From Oleiphilus messinensis (lineage in GTDB: Bacteria; Pseudomonadota; Gammaproteobacteria; Pseudomonadales; Oleiphilaceae), in the NCBI RefSeq assembly GCF_002162375.1, contig NZ_CP021425.1, positions 4,729,001 through 4,793,000 of the forward strand: a stretch of 64,000 bases of DNA, written 5' to 3'. The notes under the pieces were generated by a model. The model saw only the letters and a list, made by a program, of their open reading frames with translations. It did no database searches and was not told the DNA's origin. The stretch's first letter is position 1. Every line of letters starts with the position of its first letter. Shown piece after piece: positions 54,662 through 64,000 of this stretch. The translations under genes were made by a program, and so were the position numbers.

Positions 54662-57600
54662 CATCAACGACCTTCTGGGTGATGACTTAAAGCAATCAAT
54701 CAAACCTAACTCCAAGCTGAAAATCGCAGCGTCCTGCTTTTCAATCTACGCCTACGAAGCTCTTAAAGAACAACTTGAAAAGGTTGATTCCTTCGAGTTT
54801 ATCTTCACGGCACCTACTTTCGTTGAAGAGCAAGTCAGTGACCGCATCAAGAAAGAAAAGCGTGAATTCCATATTCCCAAGAGTGAGCGTGAACGAGCAT
54901 TCTATGGGACGGATTTCGAGATACAGCTCAAGAATAAGCTCACTCAAAAAGCAATCGCCAAAGAGTGTGCCGATTGGATTCGTAGAAAAGCGACGTTCCG
55001 TTCCAATACGACTAAAGCACCCATGCAGCAGTTCGCCGCGATAAAACAAGGCGGAGAAGAACGCATCTACAACCCCTTGCATGGTTTTACCGCCGTCGAT
55101 CTTGGATACCAACAAGGCGATGCGGTCAGTAACTTCGTTAATCGGTTTGAAGAACAACCGATGACAACCAGCTACCTTAATCTATTTGAACAGATCTGGG
55201 CGGACCAGGATAAGCTCGAAGATGTAACCGAGCGCCTGACAAAACACGTTTCAGGAATCTATCAGGAAAACTCACCTGAACGCATCTACTTCTTGATGCT
55301 CTACAACATTTTCAATGAGTTCCTGGAAGACATCTCTGAAGACGTTCTCCCTAATGACTTAACAGGCTATCAAGACAGTCTTATCTGGCAGAAACTCTTC
55401 AACTACCAAAGAGATGCCGCAACAGGGTTGATCAATAAATTAGAGACCTTCAATGGTTGTATCCTGGCGGATAGCGTTGGATTAGGTAAAACATTTACTG
55501 CGCTAGCGGTGGTGAAGTATTACGAGCTGCGAAATAAATCAGTCCTCGTTCTCTGCCCAAAGAAGTTGGCAGATAACTGGCTCAACTATAATCGTAACCT
55601 GACAACTAACCCTTTCGTTAAAGACCGGTTCAATTACGATGTGCTTTGCCATACAGACTTACAACGCACCTCTGGAGAGTCATTTGGTATCCCCTTAAAT
55701 CGTATCAACTGGGGTAATTACGACCTCGTTGTTATCGATGAATCTCATAACTTCCGAAACAACGATGTTTATAAGGACAAAGAAACCCGATATCAGAAGC
55801 TAATGAATTCTGTTATCAAAGCAGGAGTAAAAACAAAAGTCCTGATGCTTTCGGCTACACCGGTGAACAATCGATTTAGCGACCTTAAGAATCAACTCGC
55901 GCTTGCATATGAAGGGGAATCAGAGAGCTTCCGAGAGCAAGTTGGTACGCAAAGTACAATTGAAGAAATTTTTAAGCGAGCACAGAAAGTCTTTAACGAA
56001 TGGTCCGAACTTTCGCCAGAAGAAAGAACCGCAAGCGCAATCCTGGATACCCTGGACTTTGATTTCTTCCAGTTATTAGACAGCGTCACCATCGCTCGTT
56101 CAAGAAAACACATTGAAACCTTTTACGATACTTCAGATATCGGTCGTTTCCCAGACAGACGCCCACCGCTCTCATATCACCCTCCATTGACATTGAGAGG
56201 AGATGTCATTGGTTTCAATCAGATATTCTCACAGCTTTCAATTCTAAAACTCGCGGTATATGCACCGGTGAGTTACATATTGCCAAGCCGAATCGCTAAG
56301 TATGAAGACTTGTACGATACCGATGTTGGCACCAAAGGCAAATTACGCCAGGCGGACAGAGAGAAAAGCCTGCAACGCCTTATGGTGACTAACTTATTGA
56401 AGCGTTTAGAAAGCTCTGTACATTCATTCCGGCTGACGCTAAAAAACCTTCGCGATAACCATAGAAACACTTTAGCCGACATAGATGCCTATCTAAGCAA
56501 TGGAGAAGATATCAATCTTCATGATGTTGCATCTGCATATGAAGAATTTGATTTTGATGACGACATGGCTGATATGGACGATGCGTTCTCTACCGGAGGC
56601 AAAATCAAGATCAATCTAGCCGACATGGACCTACCGTCTTGGCAGCATGACCTCGAAAACGATCTTCAGGTAATAGAAGAGTTACTCAAAGAAATGGAAA
56701 AGGTAACGCCTCAAGAGGATGCAAAGCTCCAACACTTGAAAGCCCATGTTGATGAAAAAGTTAATCATCCAATCAATCCCGGCAATAAGAAAGTCATCAT
56801 TTTCACTGCCTTTGCAGATACAGCGGACTATCTGTATGACCAACTTGCTGGGTACTTTAACAAAGCTCAAGATATCCATACAGGAAAGGTCACGGGAAGT
56901 AGCACACCTAAATCAACGCTAGGTCAAGGATATGACTTCCAAAGCTTGTTAACCTTATTCTCACCTCGCTCAAAAGAGAAAGCAGCGGTATTGCCCAATG
57001 AGCCAGGCGAGCTGGATATCCTTATCGGCACAGACTGCATCTCTGAAGGCCAAAACCTTCAGGATTGCGACTACCTGATTAACTACGACATTCACTGGAA
57101 CCCGGTTCGCATTATTCAGCGTTTTGGACGTGTAGACCGTATTGGTTCTCAGAACCAGAGTATTCAGCTCGTGAACTACTGGCCAGATATATCCCTTGAT
57201 GAGTACATCAACCTGAAAGAACGCGTTGAAAACCGAATGGTCATTTCAGACATTACCGCCACAGGTGACGACAATGTTTTGAATGTTGAATCCAATGACG
57301 TCGCTTACAGAAAAGAGCAGCTCAGACGACTGCAAGATGAAGTCATCGACCTGGAAGATGTGAAAACAGGCGTAGCCATTACAGACCTTGGCTTGAATGA
57401 TTTCCGCATGGATTTGCTGAACTACATCAAATCAAATGGAGAACTCACTAATCTACCTAACGGTCTTCATGCGGTTGTGCCCGAAGATCAGACACGCGGC
57501 TTGATACCAGGCGTTATCTTTGTATTAAGAAACCGGAATCACAGCGTCAATATCAACCAACAAAACCGCTTACACCCTTATTACTTAATCTATTTGAATA

Positions 57601-57935
57601 ACGATGGCGAAGTGGTGATCAACCATACACAGGTTAAGCCACTTCTTGATCGTGTAAGGTCTGCGTGCAAAGGGAAGAACCATCCAATTGACTCTTCATG
57701 TGAGGTTTTTAACCGAGCAACTAATGATGGCAAGGACATGGAGCGCTATTCAGAACTCCTGGATCAAGCAATCGCAACGATGGTCGAGCTAAAAGAAGAA
57801 AAGGATTTAGACAGTCTATTCACAGGAAACAAAACAACAGCCCTCACCCATACCATCGCGGGGCTTGAAGACTTTGAGCTGATAAACTTTATCGTCATTC
57901 AGGGTGAAGATGCACAAGGCTGGCAGAATGCCTAG
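54645..57935 (+). CDS. SNF2-like helicase with long N-terminal (PLD-like?) domain
   Basis: A 1096-residue protein. Residues about 1-230 form an N-terminal domain that begins like the phospholipase-D-type N-terminus of some bacterial helicases (KLKIAASCFSIYAYEALKEQ), but without an HKD motif. Residues about 250-900 are a superfamily 2 helicase with Walker A (ADSVGLGKTF, 275-283), motif II DESH (365-368), SATPVNNR, and motif VI QRFGRVDRIGS (825-834). A long helical, acidic insert lies around 600-720. AAGGAGG before ATG 54645 decides the start. It is translationally coupled to the HTH gene upstream and overlaps the DUF4391 gene downstream. Probable DNA or RNA translocase of the defence locus. 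Confidence 0.88.
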   Translation: MQIIDNINDLLGDDLKQSIKPNSKLKIAASCFSIYAYEALKEQLEKVDSFEFIFTAPTFVEEQVSDRIKKEKREFHIPKSERERAFYGTDFEIQLKNKLTQKAIAKECADWIRRKATFRSNTTKAPMQQFAAIKQGGEERIYNPLHGFTAVDLGYQQGDAVSNFVNRFEEQPMTTSYLNLFEQIWADQDKLEDVTERLTKHVSGIYQENSPERIYFLMLYNIFNEFLEDISEDVLPNDLTGYQDSLIWQKLFNYQRDAATGLINKLETFNGCILADSVGLGKTFTALAVVKYYELRNKSVLVLCPKKLADNWLNYNRNLTTNPFVKDRFNYDVLCHTDLQRTSGESFGIPLNRINWGNYDLVVIDESHNFRNNDVYKDKETRYQKLMNSVIKAGVKTKVLMLSATPVNNRFSDLKNQLALAYEGESESFREQVGTQSTIEEIFKRAQKVFNEWSELSPEERTASAILDTLDFDFFQLLDSVTIARSRKHIETFYDTSDIGRFPDRRPPLSYHPPLTLRGDVIGFNQIFSQLSILKLAVYAPVSYILPSRIAKYEDLYDTDVGTKGKLRQADREKSLQRLMVTNLLKRLESSVHSFRLTLKNLRDNHRNTLADIDAYLSNGEDINLHDVASAYEEFDFDDDMADMDDAFSTGGKIKINLADMDLPSWQHDLENDLQVIEELLKEMEKVTPQEDAKLQHLKAHVDEKVNHPINPGNKKVIIFTAFADTADYLYDQLAGYFNKAQDIHTGKVTGSSTPKSTLGQGYDFQSLLTLFSPRSKEKAAVLPNEPGELDILIGTDCISEGQNLQDCDYLINYDIHWNPVRIIQRFGRVDRIGSQNQSIQLVNYWPDISLDEYINLKERVENRMVISDITATGDDNVLNVESNDVAYRKEQLRRLQDEVIDLEDVKTGVAITDLGLNDFRMDLLNYIKSNGELTNLPNGLHAVVPEDQTRGLIPGVIFVLRNRNHSVNINQQNRLHPYYLIYLNNDGEVVINHTQVKPLLDRVRSACKGKNHPIDSSCEVFNRATNDGKDMERYSELLDQAIATMVELKEEKDLDSLFTGNKTTALTHTIAGLEDFELINFIVIQGEDAQGWQNA

Positions 57936-58671
57936 TTCAATGCCTTGCAATAAGGCAGAATGCGCGAAGCTTTTGCTTCCTGAGTCAGCTCAATTTGGAA
58001 AGAAGCTCCCAAAAGAGAAAATTTATCAATATGCCTCGCCTAGCCATGCCATTAAACAAAAGTTTGTGAGATTGGTAGATCGTATCGTTTGGCAATTTAA
58101 GCTTTCTCCTGAGACGATCAACATACCTGCAACTAAAAGCGTACCTGAGATTCAGATATTTGACCTTTATCTAAAACCAAATAGACCCCTAAAGTCAGGT
58201 GCATACCAATCGAACTCTGATGACCTGATGGTAGATGAAGCAATATTGAGAACGATAGACAAAGCTATCCCCTTCCCTATTTTTTATTGCATCCAGGATG
58301 ATGAGGGCAAGCAACAATATGCAATGGCTTACAAACGCCCGCACGAAGCAGATTCATCTCAGTGGGTGGTTGAAGACTATTTCTATTGCCCAGTACGAGA
58401 AGAGGAAAGCGCTGAGAAATTACCAGCGAAAACAAACCTGAATGGTCTTTACGAACATTTGCTGAGACGGCTTATAAGTGAACCCGCTAAATCAGGGGAA
58501 TCACTCAAAGACCAGATTCACCGGATAACTGCAATAAGAACCAAACAGAAAGAACTTCAGAAACTAGAAAATAAGCTGCATAAAGAAAAACAGTTCAATC
58601 GCAAAGTTGAAATTAATCAGCTCGTAAATCACGCGAAAGAAGAACTTGCAGCGCTCTCAACAAAAAGCTAA
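57928..58671 (+). CDS. DUF4391 domain protein
   Basis: A 247-residue protein of the DUF4391 family, found next to SNF2-type helicases in defence loci; its function is unknown. Visible traits: LPKEKIYQYASPSHAIKQKFVRLVDRIVWQFKLSPETINIP near the start, and a charged coiled-coil end (QKELQKLENKLHKEKQFNRKVEINQLVNHAKEEL). ATG 57928 overlaps the helicase stop (ATGCCTAG), so the two are coupled. An in-frame GTG at 57904 is possible. Confidence 0.85.
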   Translation: MPSSMPCNKAECAKLLLPESAQFGKKLPKEKIYQYASPSHAIKQKFVRLVDRIVWQFKLSPETINIPATKSVPEIQIFDLYLKPNRPLKSGAYQSNSDDLMVDEAILRTIDKAIPFPIFYCIQDDEGKQQYAMAYKRPHEADSSQWVVEDYFYCPVREEESAEKLPAKTNLNGLYEHLLRRLISEPAKSGESLKDQIHRITAIRTKQKELQKLENKLHKEKQFNRKVEINQLVNHAKEELAALSTKS

Positions 58672-58722
58672 CAGCAACACAAGCACTTAGATAGAAAGAA
58701 TTAAACAAGAGAACATCAAACA

Positions 58723-60618
58723 ATGGATAAACCGAAAATGCATAGCCCCAACTTTGTCGAGCAAAATATCGAAAAGCTGGCCACGCTATTCCCTAATTGC
58801 GTCACGGAAGCCAAGAATGCGCAGGGTGAACTCACCAAGTCCATTGATTTTGATTTGCTAAAGCAAGAGCTATCTAGCCATCTCGTAGAAGGCCCACAAG
58901 AACGCTATCAACTAAATTGGCCGGGGAAGCGCGAAGCACTTTTGTCGGCCAATGCTCCAATTTCAAAAACACTACTCCCTCAGCGAGATGAGAGCATTGA
59001 CTTCGACTCTACTAAAAATTTGTTTATTGAAGGGGATAACCTAGATGCCTTAAAGCTTATGCAAGAAACCTATCTAGGAAAGATCAAACTCATATTCATA
59101 GATCCCCCATATAACACTGGAAGTGACTTCATATACGAAGATGACTTTGCAGAAAATGCCGAGGATTACAAAATCAGATCAAACGAAAAAGACGAAGAAG
59201 GTTTGAAGTTAGTGGCAAATACCGACGCCAACGGTCGATTTCATTCGGATTGGCTTTCGATGATGTATTCTCGGTTGAAGCTATGCAGAAATATGCTCAA
59301 GGATGATGGTGCAATTTTTATTAGTATCGATGACGGTGAAGCATCAAACCTCAGAAAAATAGCTGACGAAATATTTGGCGACGATTGTTTCGTGTCATCC
59401 ATATCTTGGAAAAAGAGGTCGTCACCTGATGCTCGCGCAACAATAGGAAGCGTTCATGACACATTGCTTTGTTACGTAAAAAATAATCTTCAGCCTAAAT
59501 CAGCTATATCCAAAATGCCTCTAAGTTCTAGTAGAAAAAAAGCGTTTACTAATCCAGATAACGATCCTAGAGGACCATGGGCTTCTGTCGATATGACGGG
59601 CATGACTGGCAGAGCTACAAAAGACCAGTATTTCGATGTTAACTTACCAAGCGGAAGAGTGATTGGCCCGCCAGAAGGAAGATCATGGGGAATAGCACCC
59701 GCTACATTTGAAAAGTTAAGGAATGATAATCGTATATGGTTCGGCTCTTCAGGTGATAACGTTCCCCGAATTAAAAAGTTTCTGTCAGAATCCGATGGGC
59801 AAGTGATCCCTAGTATCTGGGACTCAGATGAGACTGGTAGTAATGATGAAGCAACCAAGGAGGTTCTTGATCTACTAGAGTCTCCCAAAATCTTTGATAC
59901 ACCGAAACCAACAAAACTATTGAAGAGGATAATTAAAGTTACTACTAGCCCTAGTAACGAAGACATTATCATGGATTTCTTTTGTGGCTCAGCAACTACA
60001 GCTGACGCAACAATGCAAGTGAACCTAGAAGATACTGGAAATAGAAGATTTATAATGGTTCAAATTCCGGAGCCTTGTTCGGAAAAATCCGAAGCATTCA
60101 AAGCTGGATATAAAAATATTTCGGAAGTCAGTAAAAAAAGAATTTTTAAAGCTGGTCAGAAGATCGTAGAGAAAAATAAGGATTCCAAATACATTAAAGA
60201 GTTAGATATCGGCTACCGCGCTCTAAAGGTTGATAGCTCAAATATGGCAGAGGTCTACTACTATCCAGATACCATTTCCCAAGAAGACCTATTCAGCCAA
60301 GTCGACAATGTAAAGGAAGACCGTACCGAAGAAGACCTCCTTTTCCAGGTGATGCTCGACTGGGGGGTTGACCTTACCTTACCTATTCAAAGAGAAACTA
60401 TTCAAGGTAAAACGGTTTTCTATGTCGATACAAATGCCTTGGTCGCATGCTTCGACAAGGACGAAGGCATAGACGAAGACTTCGTCAAGAATCTTTGCGA
60501 AAAAGAGCCGTTAAGAGTCGTATTCCGGGACGCAGGGTTTGCCAACGACGATGTAAAAATCAATGTTGAGCAAATCTTTAAACAACTTTCACCACACACT
60601 GAAGTGAAGTCTATCTAA
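58723..60618 (+). CDS. mod: Type III-style DNA methyltransferase (Mod)
   Basis: A 631-residue N6-adenine/N4-cytosine methyltransferase with beta-type motif order: target motif IV DPPYNTG at residues 127-133, then the SAM-binding motif I DFFCGSATT at about 418-426. Between them lies a target-recognition region of about 280 residues. The N-terminus NLFIEGDNLDALKLMQETYLGKIKLIFIDPPY is typical of Mod subunits. The central DNA is clearly poorer in G+C than the gene's ends (one counted 60-base line at 60121 has 19 G/C). It is separated from res by two inserted genes. The recognition sequence is unknown. Confidence 0.93.
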   Translation: MDKPKMHSPNFVEQNIEKLATLFPNCVTEAKNAQGELTKSIDFDLLKQELSSHLVEGPQERYQLNWPGKREALLSANAPISKTLLPQRDESIDFDSTKNLFIEGDNLDALKLMQETYLGKIKLIFIDPPYNTGSDFIYEDDFAENAEDYKIRSNEKDEEGLKLVANTDANGRFHSDWLSMMYSRLKLCRNMLKDDGAIFISIDDGEASNLRKIADEIFGDDCFVSSISWKKRSSPDARATIGSVHDTLLCYVKNNLQPKSAISKMPLSSSRKKAFTNPDNDPRGPWASVDMTGMTGRATKDQYFDVNLPSGRVIGPPEGRSWGIAPATFEKLRNDNRIWFGSSGDNVPRIKKFLSESDGQVIPSIWDSDETGSNDEATKEVLDLLESPKIFDTPKPTKLLKRIIKVTTSPSNEDIIMDFFCGSATTADATMQVNLEDTGNRRFIMVQIPEPCSEKSEAFKAGYKNISEVSKKRIFKAGQKIVEKNKDSKYIKELDIGYRALKVDSSNMAEVYYYPDTISQEDLFSQVDNVKEDRTEEDLLFQVMLDWGVDLTLPIQRETIQGKTVFYVDTNALVACFDKDEGIDEDFVKNLCEKEPLRVVFRDAGFANDDVKINVEQIFKQLSPHTEVKSI

Positions 60619-60628
60619 GGAGATATCC

Positions 60629-61732
60629 ATGAGCACGTCGTTAGATAAACTTACTATTAAGGGGTTTAAGTCAATTAAAGACTTAAACAAATTTGAGCTC
60701 AAAAACTTGAACGTCATCGTTGGCGCAAACGGTGCTGGTAAAAGTAATTTGATTTCATTCTTCAGATTACTTCAAGCGTTAATTGACGGAAATCTGAATC
60801 GCTATGTTAGAGATAGTGGAGGCGCTGGCGACTTGCTATTTAATGGCCGAAAAACCACAAAGAAGATGCACTTCACCACGCACTTCGATAATAGAGGGTT
60901 CAGATTCAACCTGGTTCCAACACCTTCGGACAAGTGCGCTATCGAAGATGAAGCCCGCTACTACGCTTACAACAATCGTTGGTGGGAACTTGGCGATAGT
61001 GAAGAAGGTAAATCTAAACTCGTAAAAGAGGTATTGGAAGACAAGAGTGATGCTCAATACTCCAAACCGGTCTACGACGCTATCTCATCCTGGCAAATCT
61101 ATCACTTTCACGACACTAGCAGCACGGCTAGCATGCGCCATTATGAAATTATCCAAGACAACAAAGTTTTACGCGAAGACGCGTCAAATATTGGTCCATT
61201 CCTATTGAAGCTTAAGGACGAATATCCTGCGGATTACAAAGCCATTCTGAATGCAATTCGTTTGGTAACACCTTTCTTCGATGATTTCATATTAGAGCCT
61301 CAAAAAAGTGGGGATAAAGAACAAGTTAATATCAGTTGGTACCAGAAAGGTTCCGATTACCCGATGCAACCCTATCATCTATCTGACGGGTCAATTCGTT
61401 TTATATGCTTAGCTACGGCATTATTGCAGCCGAATCCGCCTTCAACAATCATTATTGATGAACCAGAACTAGGGTTGCACCCTGCAGCCATCGTTATTCT
61501 AGGTGAATTAATACAGCAAGCTGCGCAGCGCACACAAGTCATCGTAGCAACGCAGTCACCCGCTTTGATCGATCAGTTTGCGATTGAAGATATCGTTGTC
61601 GTTAATCGAAAGGACGGAGCCTCTACTTTTGAACGTTTAAACGAGAAAGACTTTTCAGAGTGGTTAGAAAGCTACTCTGTCGGCGAGTTATGGACGAAGA
61701 ATGTTATCGCTGGAGGCCCACGCTATGAGTGA
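60629..61732 (+). CDS. AAA family ATPase (RecF/OLD-like)
   Basis: A 367-residue ATPase: Walker A GANGAGKS (32-39) in an SMC/RecF-style N-terminus (LDKLTIKGFKSIKDLNKFELKNLNVIVGANG), a middle region, the ABC-type signature stretch YHLSDGSIRFICLATAL, and Walker B TIIIDEPELGLHP (DEPE 277-280), followed by the switch VIVATQSPALID. It is a stand-alone ATPase of the AAA_21 type. It lies ten bases after mod and overlaps the DUF4276 gene, suggesting they form one functional unit. Confidence 0.9.
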   Translation: MSTSLDKLTIKGFKSIKDLNKFELKNLNVIVGANGAGKSNLISFFRLLQALIDGNLNRYVRDSGGAGDLLFNGRKTTKKMHFTTHFDNRGFRFNLVPTPSDKCAIEDEARYYAYNNRWWELGDSEEGKSKLVKEVLEDKSDAQYSKPVYDAISSWQIYHFHDTSSTASMRHYEIIQDNKVLREDASNIGPFLLKLKDEYPADYKAILNAIRLVTPFFDDFILEPQKSGDKEQVNISWYQKGSDYPMQPYHLSDGSIRFICLATALLQPNPPSTIIIDEPELGLHPAAIVILGELIQQAAQRTQVIVATQSPALIDQFAIEDIVVVNRKDGASTFERLNEKDFSEWLESYSVGELWTKNVIAGGPRYE

Positions 61733-62411
61733 TTACATTGAAGTAATCGCGATTGTTGAAGGAAAAACAGAACAAGTCTTCGTAGAACAATTGCTCGCCC
61801 CTTACCTCGCAGAAAAGAAGATCTATATGAATGCGACCCAAGTTTCAAAGCCGGGAGAAAAAGGCGGTGACGTGCGCTTCGTGAGAGTCAAACGAGATCT
61901 TGGTCTACACCTTAAGCAACGCGCAGACACCTATGTCACTACGCTGATAGATTACTATGGAACCAAAGAATGGCCGGGGCTCGAAACACTGGCTTTAAAT
62001 CTCCTACCCTCTCAAATCGCGCAACATCTCAACGATGCAGTGCAACAAGAGGTGAACGACCTCTTTCCTGAGCAACGACCTGCAGATCGTTTTATTCCTT
62101 TCATGGCTTTACATGAGTTCGAAGCACTACTTTTTAGTGATGCAGAAATACTTTCTTCCGAGCTGAATATAGCGGAAAGGGAGGTAACCGCGGTTTTGGA
62201 AGAATGCGGAGAACCCGAAGCGATCAACAACAGCCCAGAAACCGCTCCCTCAAAAAGACTCAATAAATGGTCTCCACACGAAAAGTTCGCCAAAACCACC
62301 ACTGGTATCGCCATTGCCCAACAAATTGGTATCCCAAAGATGAGAGAAAAGTGCCCTCTATTTAACACTTGGCTAGAGCAGTTCGAAGCCTTGGTAGGGG
62401 TTCCTGCATGA
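61725..62411 (+). CDS. DUF4276 protein (TOPRIM-like), partner of the ATPase
   Basis: A 228-residue protein of the DUF4276 family. The start [24 protein letters not shown] and the later [13 protein letters not shown] and [14 protein letters not shown] fit the TOPRIM-like fold (glutamate then acidic metal site), to my knowledge the assigned clan. GGAGG eight bases before ATG 61725 decides the start, which overlaps the ATPase stop. Its own stop overlaps the res start (ATGA). ATPase plus TOPRIM-like nuclease pairs are known in OLD, Gabija and PARIS defence systems; this is a related arrangement. Confidence 0.87.
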   Translation: MSDYIEVIAIVEGKTEQVFVEQLLAPYLAEKKIYMNATQVSKPGEKGGDVRFVRVKRDLGLHLKQRADTYVTTLIDYYGTKEWPGLETLALNLLPSQIAQHLNDAVQQEVNDLFPEQRPADRFIPFMALHEFEALLFSDAEILSSELNIAEREVTAVLEECGEPEAINNSPETAPSKRLNKWSPHEKFAKTTTGIAIAQQIGIPKMREKCPLFNTWLEQFEALVGVPA

Positions 62412-64000
62412 GATTAAAGTTTAAACATCAAGCTTACCAGGCTGCATCGGTTCAAGCAGTTGTAGACTGCTTTAAAGGCCAGCTACCCAATGATGCTGCT
62501 ACGCGATATCGCATCGATCCTGGAAACGTCAAGGATACACAAGCCCTTTTAGATGAGGGTTTTAAGAATGCCGATATTCAGGTGAGTGATCTTCAATTGC
62601 TTGAAAACATCCAGCAAATCCAGCGAAAACAAAATTTACCGCAATCTTCCAGCTTGGCGAGCAATAAAGTTTGCAAGCTAAACCTGGATATTGAGATGGA
62701 AACTGGTACGGGTAAAACCTACTGTTACATCAAGAGTATATTTGAGCTGAACCGGCAATATGGTTGGAACAAATTCATAATTGTGGTCCCTAGTATTGCG
62801 ATACGAGAAGGCGTATACAAGTCACTCGAAATAACGCGTGAGCATTTTCTAGAGGAGTACCACAAGCAGGCCAGGTTCTTTATATACAACTCAAAAAGCT
62901 TGCATGAGCTCGAAGGCTTCTCATCGGACGCGGGCATCAACATCATGGTCATTAATGTGCAAGCGTTTAATGCGCGAGGCAAAGACGCACGGAGAATCTA
63001 TGAAGAGTTAGATGACTTCCAATCACGCCGCCCGATTGATGTGATCAAAGCGAATCGTCCGATTATGATTCTGGATGAACCTCAAAAAATGGAAGGCAAG
63101 AAGACCTTAGAGTCTTTCACAGAATTCAATCCATTATTCATGCTCCGTTACTCAGCAACACATGCAACTGAACACAACAAAATTTACCGACTCGATGCGC
63201 TGGATGCCTACAACCAAAAGCTGGTTAAGAAGATCGGTGTTCGTGGTATCACAGCAAAAGGCTTGGCAGGTACCAATGCCTATTTGTTCTTGGAAGGTAT
63301 TGATATCTCAACCAACAAACCACCCGTAGCAAGACTTGAACTCGAAGTTCAACGCAAAAATGGGGATATTGTCCAGGACTTAAGAAAGGTAACCAAAGGC
63401 ACTAACCTTTTTGACTTGTCGGAAGGTTTAAACCAATACCAAGGATTTGTGGTATCCGACATCAATGCAAATACTGATGTAATTACTTTCACTAACGGCG
63501 TCGAGCTGTCAGTAGGCGAAGCGAGCGGTGACATTAACGAGTCGATCATTCGTCGCATCCAAATCCGTGAAGCAATTAAGGCTCATTTCGAAAAAGAGCA
63601 AAAGCTATTCGACCAGGGGATCAAAGTTCTCACACTGTTCTTTATTGATGCAGTTGCGAAGTATCGAGACTATTCCGTTGAAGATGAGAAGGGTGAATAC
63701 GCTCATATATTCGAGGAAGAATACAAGCACATACTTAATGAAGTTTCATCATTGGAAGATACGCCTTATCAACGATACTTAAAGTCGATCCATTTTGATA
63801 AAACCCATAACGGCTACTTCTCAATTGATAAGAAGACTAAGCAGCTGGTTGATCCCAAACTTGGCAAAAAAACGACCGAAGCAGATGATGTCGATGCTTA
63901 CGACCTTATCCTGAAAGACAAAGAAAGATTACTTAGCTTCAGTGAGCCCACCCGCTTTATATTCTCTCACTCAGCCCTTCGTGAAGGTTGGGATAACCCT
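62408..64000 (+). CDS. res: Type III restriction enzyme, Res subunit (partial)
   Basis: The first 531 codons of a gene running off the right edge. It starts at ATG 62408, overlapping the DUF4276 stop. It begins [19 protein letters not shown], as Res subunits do, with Walker A METGTGKT (97-104), motif II DEPQ (223-226) and the late helicase motif LREGWDNP at the window edge. The endonuclease domain would be past the edge. With Mod it would cleave unmodified DNA after ATP-driven sliding between sites. Confidence 0.93.
   Translation, partial: MRLKFKHQAYQAASVQAVVDCFKGQLPNDAATRYRIDPGNVKDTQALLDEGFKNADIQVSDLQLLENIQQIQRKQNLPQSSSLASNKVCKLNLDIEMETGTGKTYCYIKSIFELNRQYGWNKFIIVVPSIAIREGVYKSLEITREHFLEEYHKQARFFIYNSKSLHELEGFSSDAGINIMVINVQAFNARGKDARRIYEELDDFQSRRPIDVIKANRPIMILDEPQKMEGKKTLESFTEFNPLFMLRYSATHATEHNKIYRLDALDAYNQKLVKKIGVRGITAKGLAGTNAYLFLEGIDISTNKPPVARLELEVQRKNGDIVQDLRKVTKGTNLFDLSEGLNQYQGFVVSDINANTDVITFTNGVELSVGEASGDINESIIRRIQIREAIKAHFEKEQKLFDQGIKVLTLFFIDAVAKYRDYSVEDEKGEYAHIFEEEYKHILNEVSSLEDTPYQRYLKSIHFDKTHNGYFSIDKKTKQLVDPKLGKKTTEADDVDAYDLILKDKERLLSFSEPTRFIFSHSALREGWDNP

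Noticed and set aside
59490..59972. A 160-codon minus-strand open frame opposite mod
   Set aside because: Antisense to the methyltransferase recognition domain, with a low-complexity hydrophobic sequence and no start signal.
58723..60618. Phase-variable simple repeats in mod
   Set aside because: Many type III mod genes carry tandem repeats causing phase variation, but I found no homopolymer longer than about eight or tandem tetra/pentanucleotide tract here.
1..64000. CRISPR array or insertion sequence
   Set aside because: I saw no regularly spaced repeats of suitable size and no transposase-like protein anywhere in the window.

Overview
The window looks like a chromosomal segment of a free-living gammaproteobacterium of the Pseudomonadales/Oceanospirillales kind (Pseudomonas-, Marinobacter-, Alcanivorax- or Ketobacter-like). 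The grounds are the gene order mrdA-rlmH ... rsfS-nadD-proA, hisB-hisH-hisF next to mutY, many two-component/GGDEF genes, a DUF1302/DUF1329 pair and a PotABCD polyamine transporter. The species cannot be named from this sequence alone.

Layout. 1-7.8 kb: cell-wall, ribosome-maturation, NAD and proline genes on the minus strand, split by a plus-strand block with a periplasmic binding-like protein, a DUF1302 outer-membrane barrel and a DUF1329 protein. 8-16 kb: two translationally coupled membrane proteins with degenerate GGDEF domains, a DedA-PAP2 fusion, a Lon-N-like protein, a potassium channel, a cNMP-binding HDOD protein and a divergent class III adenylate cyclase-FHA protein. 16-25 kb: ilvD, folA, a CheW protein with a nested CZB zinc-binding domain, hisF/hisH/hisB (no hisA), mutY, a diguanylate cyclase, yggX and tRNA-Phe(GAA). 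25-34 kb: an unknown secreted protein, another REC-GGDEF protein, an unknown conserved-looking protein, and a tight operon of periplasmic binding protein, hybrid histidine kinase and REC-GGDEF protein. 34-54 kb: serA, a DUF4126-SHOCT protein, a dicarboxylate symporter, glutaredoxin, potABCD, a YecA/SEC-C protein, pdxH, a sirtuin, a chemoreceptor, a sphingomyelinase-like secreted phosphodiesterase, an orphan response regulator, a DUF4124 protein, a divergent HD-hydrolase/GlxA-type regulator pair, RNase Z and an OmpA-like lipoprotein.

54.4 kb to the end: a co-directional, tightly packed and visibly more AT-rich island. It carries an excisionase-type HTH protein, an SNF2-like helicase with a long N-terminal extension, a DUF4391 protein, a type III-style DNA methyltransferase (Mod), an AAA ATPase plus DUF4276 protein, and a type III restriction subunit (Res) cut by the window edge. 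The gene overlaps suggest one transcription unit. I read it as an expanded type III restriction-modification locus with an embedded ATPase/TOPRIM-like nuclease pair, probably anti-phage. It is the best candidate here for a composite defence system.

Second-messenger signalling is the other theme: five GGDEF-type proteins (three with intact GGEEF and an RxxD I-site, two degenerate), one adenylate cyclase and one cNMP-binding-fold HDOD protein lie within about 26 kb.
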